The notes beneath the pieces are model-generated. The model was not told where the DNA came from, made no database searches, and saw nothing but the letters and a program-made list of their open reading frames with translations. From Firmicutes bacterium AM55-24TS (lineage in GTDB: Bacteria; Bacillota; Clostridia; UBA1381), in assembly GCA_003460745.1 (NCBI GenBank), contig QTVU01000016.1:1-56209 (forward strand): DNA of 56,209 bases, given 5' to 3'. Numbering within the stretch: the first letter of the stretch is position 1; every line of letters starts with the position of its first letter. Positions 51,473 through 56,209 of this stretch are shown in pieces. The position numbers were made by a program, and so were the translations under genes.

Positions 51473-51574
51473 GCCTTGTATAAGCTACCAACTCATACAA
51501 GGCAAGTGCATTACCACCAGAAGAGGAAATACACACAAGTTTATCACACAAATAAATTATAGTGCATTTCCTCT
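51473..51574 (+). repeat. Hairpins between the HIRAN and Lar-like genes
   Basis: GCCTTGTAT with ATACAAGGC (51473-51503) may end the HIRAN transcript. A second pair, AGAGGAAAT (51522) and ATTTCCTCT (51566), spans 35 bases, and AGTGCATT recurs directly at 51505 and 51561. Confidence 0.5.
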
Positions 51575-51605
51575 ATAAAGTCAATATTATTAGGAGGATT
51601 TAATA

Positions 51606-51935
51606 ATGAACCGAAATAATTTCTTTGCTTTTATAAGCTCTAAAGATGAAAATGATATTCTTACCGTTAAATACGAAACAAAAAATAAAGAAACCGTTAC
51701 CGAACAATTCAAGCACAAAAAATTACACGCTTGTCCTTTTTGCGGCGGCAAGGCTCGTTTAATTCCGCTTAGTTCATACGGTAGCCCTTGTGTAAAAGTA
51801 CAGTGCGAACATTGCCGCTCTTGTACTGTTATAGCCGTTACCGGTCAAGATATGATAACAAAAAAATTTCACGATTGGCTTGATGTTCTATCGGATGTTA
51901 TAAAGCGTTGGAACACTCGCACGCATACAGCTTAA
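51606..51935 (+). CDS. Lar-like restriction-alleviation zinc-finger protein
   Basis: A 109-residue protein whose second half has the Lar pattern: ACPFCGGKARL, VQCEHCRSC and the late VIKRWNTR. Two Cys pairs likely bind zinc. Lar of the Rac prophage eases host restriction by modulating type I enzymes; many phage relatives are untested. The N-terminal 40 residues are unfamiliar. AGGAGG is 8 bases before the ATG. Confidence 0.8.
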   Translation: MNRNNFFAFISSKDENDILTVKYETKNKETVTEQFKHKKLHACPFCGGKARLIPLSSYGSPCVKVQCEHCRSCTVIAVTGQDMITKKFHDWLDVLSDVIKRWNTRTHTA

Positions 51936-52134
51936 CGAAATAAAGTGCCTACCATTCGGTAAGCGTTTGATATAACAGTTGTTAATATATTTTTGCTGTT
52001 TTTAAATTTCTTTCAATTATAGCGTGCGTGTGCGTGCGCGAACACCTTAACAAAACTTAACAAAAATCAATTTTCCGCCGCTTGCATTTTTCATTTTAAG
52101 GGTATATACTGAAACAAAAAGGAGGCTACAAGCT

Positions 52135-52682
52135 ATGAAAAAATTTATATTAGGTTTTATAACAGGCGGTATAATCTGTGCGACCGCAACAGGTTTCGCC
52201 GTAGAATATGCCGTAACGGCTAACCCGTTCCCTGTTGCCGTAAACGGTACGGAAACAGCGATAGAGGGTTACAACATCAACGATAATACATATTTCAAAT
52301 TACGCGACGTTGCCGACGCTGTAGGCGGTTTCAATGTTGGATTCAGTGACAACACTATTACGATTGATACCGACACCGCCGCACAACCAACACCAACACC
52401 GACTTAAAACCGTCAACAACTTCCGACTTATCGCCTTTGCCAGAAGTCGCAATCGAAGTAATAGACGGTGTGCAGTATGTTCGCAAAGAAAATATTGAAG
52501 AAATGCTTGAAGATATCGGGTTAGGTCAATACAAATTTACATCTGTTGTATTTTATGATAGCACCCGTGATGACGGCAAAGCCATTCTTGAAAATGTACC
52601 GCACCCCGAAGACACTAACTCCCTAATTCCATATGATTATTATGTTTCAACTGTTATACCCACTATAAATAGTTTGAGATAA
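52135..52682 (+). pseudogene. Secreted stalk-domain (copper amine oxidase N-like) protein, one frameshift
   Basis: Frame 1 (52135-52407) has a signal-like helix (FILGFITGGIICATATGFAV) and a stalk domain (VNGTETAIEGYNINDNTYFK, LRDVADAVG) and stops in a PTPTPT linker. Frame 2 continues DLKPSTTSDLSPLPEVAIEV to 52682. The shift lies at about 52385-52405 in the repeated CCAACA/CCAACACC linker; one added base joins them. GGAGG precedes the ATG. Such proteins are common next to phage tail or lysis genes in clostridia. Confidence 0.75.
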
Positions 52683-52685
52683 TAC

Positions 52686-52718
52686 AAAGACCTGTACTAT
52701 TCTTGTGTACAGGTCTTT
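52686..52718. terminator. Bidirectional terminator
   Basis: AAAGACCTGTAC pairs with GTACAGGTCTTT around a short loop, followed by T's; between the stalk-domain and tail genes. Confidence 0.85.
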
Positions 52719-52724
52719 GTTTTT

Positions 52725-54440
52725 TTAATTTTCCAACTCTGATATTTTTGCCTTTAGTTGTCTGATTTCTTCCATAATATCTTTTAAATCATCGGTATTC
52801 AATAGACGGTTGCCGTTCTGCATAACCTTTGTCGCATTTAATTCTATTGATGACATTGCCCCGATTGCAAGGTTATTACCGCCGTTTGTAGTCTTAATGC
52901 TTGTATATCCGCTTAATAATATACCGCTTTCATCAGACCATTTATATATCGTCTTGCCCTCGTCGTTCACATATGAGCTGATATATCCAACTCTTAAATA
53001 CTGTCCTACACTTGCGTCTTTATTTACATTGATGTCGGTATCTGATTCAATCTTTGCACCTCTTATTGTACCGCTGAAAATTCCGTTACCCTTTTCATCA
53101 AAAAATATTACAGGGTTTCCGTCAACGTCATATAACAGAAATACAAATTGTTTTTTATTGTCAACTTCATCATTACCGATATGTATTCTATCTCTTTGAC
53201 TGTCCTTGATTATCAGCAAATCGCCGTCCAAAAGCAGTTTTTTGTTATCTGATTCAACGGGGTTTTGGGTACTGTTCACCGTACCGTGAAAATAGCTTGT
53301 TTTCAGCTTGTTCGCTCTGCCGGAGTTTTTTTGAACGGTTTTTAACAGTTTACCCATATACCACGCGTGGTAATACGGATTTGCTAACGTAGGCTGACCG
53401 ATTGTTACTGACGGCTGTTTTGCACTATACGGATAATACTTCATTGACACAATTCGTTTTTTATGCTCGATATCGCCCTCAAAGACGTGTACCGTATCAC
53501 CCAACGCAATTTTATAAAAATCACCGTACTCGGCAAGTTTACTCAAATCAACCACGTCACCCGTGATTGTCAGTTGAGGGCGGTCAAGTCTAAAATCGTT
53601 ACCCTCGCCCTTTAAGTCCCACTCACCAAACGCTTTTAGCTTTTCGGGGTCGTCATAATCGCTGTAATCTCGGTACGCCTCACGAATACCGTACTTCTCG
53701 ATACCCTCTTCACTTTCTATATACGGCTTACCGCCGTTTACAGATGAAATCGTCAAATCGTCCTTGCCGTACATATACAGTCTTGTCGTCAGCTCTTGCG
53801 TGCTTCTCTCGACTGAAAGACTTGTCATATTCTTTTTTATTGACATTCTCACGCCGTTATCTTTTCCGATACGCTCCACAACCGCAAATCGGTAATTGTC
53901 GTAGTATATTTCACCTCTGCCGTAAGCCTCTATGACGTTTTGAATTACGTCATAAGTATTTATCTTATCAGTCGGGTAAAAGTCGATTTTAACGCCGTCT
54001 GCGCCTATTCTCGTCATCCCCATTTTCTTAAGTTCACTGTCGGATATAAGCTCAAACTTTGTATCGGCTATCGCAAGTTTTATAACGTCGTATGGGTCAA
54101 CACCAATCGTTGATTTTGTCACGTCCGTATCATTGCCTATCGTAGTAAAATGATGTCTCATTGCGTCCTCATAAAATATCCTGTTGGCCTTTACCGTCAT
54201 AATTCTTGAACCGCTGTAATCTCGTTTCACAGTTGTAATTCGATATGCCTGTCCCTCCACTGATACTATTCGATATTCTTGTATCAAATCTGCTTTTTCT
54301 TCTTTCATAGGATATTTAAAAGATACTGTCGGCACTTCCTGTAAGCTGTCATATACCGCCACTTCATATGCCTTATTTAAGTAGGCAAGGCAACCTCCCG
54401 TGAAATCTGTTTCGTTCCATTCGTGTAATTTAAATGCCAT
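52725..54440 (-). CDS. Prophage tail protein (tail-associated endopeptidase type)
   Basis: A 571-residue structural protein. Residues 1-360 match the siphophage Tal/prophage tail fold: AVYDSLQEVPTVSFKYPM, YRITTVKRDYSGSRIMTVKA, IEAYGRGEIYYDNYRFAVVE and LTTRLYMYGKDDLTI. The C-terminal 200 residues are a beta-rich fibre-like region (DGNPVIFFDEKGNGIFSGTI) ending in a coiled coil (IMEEIRQLKAKISELE) that likely trimerises. It sits at the tail tip for host attachment. No other tail genes lie to its left, so this is the end of the structural block, transcribed leftward. Confidence 0.88.
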   Translation of the reverse strand: MAFKLHEWNETDFTGGCLAYLNKAYEVAVYDSLQEVPTVSFKYPMKEEKADLIQEYRIVSVEGQAYRITTVKRDYSGSRIMTVKANRIFYEDAMRHHFTTIGNDTDVTKSTIGVDPYDVIKLAIADTKFELISDSELKKMGMTRIGADGVKIDFYPTDKINTYDVIQNVIEAYGRGEIYYDNYRFAVVERIGKDNGVRMSIKKNMTSLSVERSTQELTTRLYMYGKDDLTISSVNGGKPYIESEEGIEKYGIREAYRDYSDYDDPEKLKAFGEWDLKGEGNDFRLDRPQLTITGDVVDLSKLAEYGDFYKIALGDTVHVFEGDIEHKKRIVSMKYYPYSAKQPSVTIGQPTLANPYYHAWYMGKLLKTVQKNSGRANKLKTSYFHGTVNSTQNPVESDNKKLLLDGDLLIIKDSQRDRIHIGNDEVDNKKQFVFLLYDVDGNPVIFFDEKGNGIFSGTIRGAKIESDTDINVNKDASVGQYLRVGYISSYVNDEGKTIYKWSDESGILLSGYTSIKTTNGGNNLAIGAMSSIELNATKVMQNGNRLLNTDDLKDIMEEIRQLKAKISELEN

Positions 54441-54517
54441 TGTTACTCACTCCATTTCATAATTTTAAGTATTATCATTTTGTCGGTAAACCGTTTCAAA
54501 ACAGCTTACTTTTTTAC

Positions 54518-55404
54518 TTATCCGCCGCTTTTGCTGTTTTCAAGTTGCTTTTTCAAGTATTCACGTTGTAAAACTGTCTGTTCGGTGGAGCTTGTCCAAG
54601 TTGTATTAAACTTACTTACTCCCCTATGATTATAAAACGACGTGCGGCGGTCAATATCTTCATCAAGCAACCGTCTTGATATTCTCGGGTGTCGGAGTTT
54701 TCTTAACCCCTTTCTTTTCAACTGTCGCACCCACTCAACAGATTTATCAACCTTTTGTGCTATTGCCGTATATGGCAACCCCTCAAGGTATGACATTCTT
54801 ATAACTTCTTTTTCTTCTTCCGGCAGTTCATTTATAGCCTCGCCGACTACTTGGCTTATATATCGTCTTTCATCAGCGGCGGCAATATCATTTTCAAAAT
54901 CAATTCTATTATCCGCTATGGTATCCCCTACCGTTAAATTATCAACCCCTTTCACGTCCTCATAAATTGACTTTATCGGCTTTGCGACGTTTAATATATA
55001 ATTTACCGTCTTAACGTCCATACTCATATTTAAGGCTAATTCTGTGTATGTCGGGTATCTTCCGAGTGATTGCATAGCTCCGAACGCTTACGCAGTATTT
55101 GCCGCCTTTGACTGTAAACATATTCGGGCAAGTCCGAGCATTTAAGTTTACCTCGTTGTATTGCCGTTTGAATGTGATATTTTGCGTATGTAAGGAATTT
55201 ATACCCTTTACTTTCATCAAATCTTTTTACCGCCTCATAAAGTCCAAAATAAGAGTCTTGCATTGCGTCCTCAAAATCTTCCGGTTGCTCGATTCCGATA
55301 TGCTTTATAATCGCTATTATAAAACTCCTGCAATTCTGATACAATTCGGACATCAAACCTTTTTCGCCTTGCTTTATACGCTTAACAAGTTCTTCATTAC
55401 TCAT
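54518..55404 (-). pseudogene. Sigma-70 family factor, phage type, one frameshift
   Basis: Frame 1 (55036-55404) holds sigma region 2 (EDAMQDSYFGLYEAVKRFDE, then YKFLTYAKYHIQTAI). Frame 2 (54518-55075) holds regions 3-4 (YPTYTELALNM; AINELPEEEKEVIRMSYLEG; YTAIAQKVDKSVEWVRQLKRKGLRKL). The frames overlap by 40 bases and differ by one base, near 55085. Joined length is about 295 residues. GGAGG precedes the ATG. It could be a late-gene activator. Given similar single-base breaks elsewhere, an error is likelier than programmed frameshifting. Confidence 0.82.
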
Positions 55405-55405
55405 T

Positions 55406-55519
55406 GATATTCCGCCTCCGATATGATAAAATTATTATAGCGGCGGAAATATCAAGTTTTATCAGGTTTTTATAAATCACAAATCGTAGTAAATTCCGAG
55501 TATTTCCGAGTATTTCGCA
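55406..55519. repeat. Inverted and tandem short repeats upstream of the sigma gene
   Basis: GATATTCCGCC (55406) faces GGCGGAAATATC (55442), an imperfect inverted repeat. Further on, TTCCGAGTA occurs twice in tandem (about 55492-55513). These may be regulator sites or leftovers. Confidence 0.35.
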
Positions 55520-55831
55520 TTACTCATTATTTTTATATACCGCCGCAAATCGTTGCAATATCTCTTGCTGCCGTCTTTTACCCTCTTGCTTGTCAATGAG
55601 TTTTTCAGCATAAGCGATATACACATCCGCAAGCTTTACGATTATAACCGCCTCATCAGCCGTAAACAAATTATTAAAATAATCTCGTTTATATTCACTT
55701 GCAAAGTTACCGTTCTTTATGTATAGCTTTGCATAGTGATTGGCTTGACGTTTGTAATATTCAACTTTATTCTTTGTAAGCTGTTGTATTGCACTCGGTA
55801 ATATATCTTTTATATGTTCCAACGTCTGCAC
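55520..55831 (-). CDS. Small helical protein, unknown
   Basis: About 100 residues, basic and helical (NKVEYYKRQANHYAKLYIKN, LADVYIAYAEKLIDKQEGKRR). I do not recognise a family; similar small genes sit before sigma factors in clostridial phages. The reading frame opens at a GTG (55831), but a TTG at 55822 has better spacing from AGAGG. It follows the next gene by 4 bases. Confidence 0.65.
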   Translation of the reverse strand: MQTLEHIKDILPSAIQQLTKNKVEYYKRQANHYAKLYIKNGNFASEYKRDYFNNLFTADEAVIIVKLADVYIAYAEKLIDKQEGKRRQQEILQRFAAVYKNNE

Positions 55832-55835
55832 CTCT

Positions 55836-56033
55836 TTAGTTACTGTTCCATAGGTCTAATTTACCCCTTATATCAAGCGGTACGTTTTCGCCCTCGTTTA
55901 GCCTTACATCTAAGCCGCACATATAGAACTTATGCAATACCTCCGCTTTTGCAAGCTCTATTACTTGGCCATCGTCAAGGTTTGGATAAACCTCTTTTAT
56001 TTCGTCTACTATTTTCTTTATACCTAAGTCCAT
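55836..56033 (-). CDS. Small protein, unknown
   Basis: A 65-residue protein (MDLGIKKIVDEIKEVYPNLD ... LDIRGKLDLWNSN), helical and acidic, no membrane segment. AAGGAG is 8 bases before the ATG. It heads the minus-strand set with the following unknown gene and the sigma factor. No family recognised. Confidence 0.65.
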   Translation of the reverse strand: MDLGIKKIVDEIKEVYPNLDDGQVIELAKAEVLHKFYMCGLDVRLNEGENVPLDIRGKLDLWNSN

Positions 56034-56209
56034 ATTGTTTTACTCCTTTTTATCTTGTCCTACTTCCTATCGTTTGTCCGACCAATAGGGAGGAACTAAA
56101 AACCGCATACCTAAGCCGTTCTTTGTGCAATTCCTACTTTCCTACCGATTTTCTTAGTGTATAGCTATATATGTGTAACAAAAAAAAAACATATATATTT
56201 TATTTTTTT

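Larger units (their letters stand above)
48668..56209. mobile_element. Integrated phage-like element (left part; continues beyond the window)
   Basis: From the tRNA junction to the window end the gene content changes to phage and accessory types: regulator and operators, HIRAN protein, Lar-like protein, prophage tail protein, phage-type sigma factor and small unknown genes, with broken relics in between. No integrase, terminase, capsid or portal gene is visible, so the element is either continuing to the right or decayed. Confidence 0.7.

Noticed and set aside
56150..56209. AT-rich palindromic sequence with A and T runs at the window end as an origin or att site
   Set aside because: It is low-complexity, cut by the window edge, and shares no repeat with the tRNA junction at 48.6 kb.

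Overview
The window looks like a chromosome segment of a low-GC, strictly anaerobic, probably spore-forming member of the Clostridia (Bacillota), plausibly a gut or rumen plant-polysaccharide degrader. The reasons are class III ribonucleotide reductase (NrdD/NrdG), formate-tetrahydrofolate ligase, a PdaA-type cortex deacetylase, two GerMN-domain proteins, S-layer-homology and dockerin proteins, a rhamnogalacturonan lyase, GGAGG-type ribosome sites, and typical clostridial operons (miaB-ylbF-mutS-mutL-miaA, rsmD-coaD). No species can be assigned from the sequence alone.

Layout. 0.1-6.6 kb holds surface proteins: a tandem cohesin-like/SLH protein next to a dockerin protein, a small membrane protein and an SLH/CAP/NlpC-P60 protein. 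6.7-16 kb holds an EamA exporter, a P-type ATPase behind a yybP-ykoY-type (Mn2+) riboswitch, a response regulator-histidine kinase-GerMN operon, a ComEA-like protein and a DacF-type carboxypeptidase. 15.9-23.8 kb is the tRNA-modification and mismatch-repair operon. 23.9-33.7 kb holds a phosphoesterase/deacetylase/DUF2161 operon, a frameshifted CCA-adding enzyme, an XRE regulator, rpiB-tsaB-tsaE-fhs and rsmD-coaD. 33.8-39.1 kb holds a split PL11 rhamnogalacturonan lyase and two polysaccharide deacetylases. 39.1-48.5 kb holds an ECF S-component, nrdG, nrdD, GerMN and TSCPD genes, transaldolase, PP2C, CYTH, DUF4250, DUF2264 and BirA-controlled bioY. From about 48.6 kb to the end is an integrated phage-like element that begins inside a tRNA-Met 3' half. 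It carries two tiny hydrophobic peptides with convergent RNAs, a Cro/CI-type regulator, three lambda-like operators, HIRAN and Lar-like proteins, a tail protein and a sigma factor.

The most notable non-coding content is: (1) a three-copy MITE-like family whose better copies sit between duplicated palindromes (a terminator in one case, an operator in another); (2) an interleaved inverted-repeat (pseudoknot) structure sequestering the nrdG ribosome site; (3) a compact switch region in the phage-like element with tandem type I toxin-antitoxin-like modules and a triple ACAC-N9-GTGT operator; (4) a candidate small RNA at 28.6 kb.

Caution: at least seven otherwise well-conserved genes (CCA-adding enzyme, RG lyase, nrdD, transaldolase, PP2C, a stalk-domain protein, a sigma factor) are each broken by what looks like one single-base indel. 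That many in 30 kb points first to consensus sequencing errors, so the breaks should not be taken as biology without read support. All family names come from motif recognition by eye; no database search was run.
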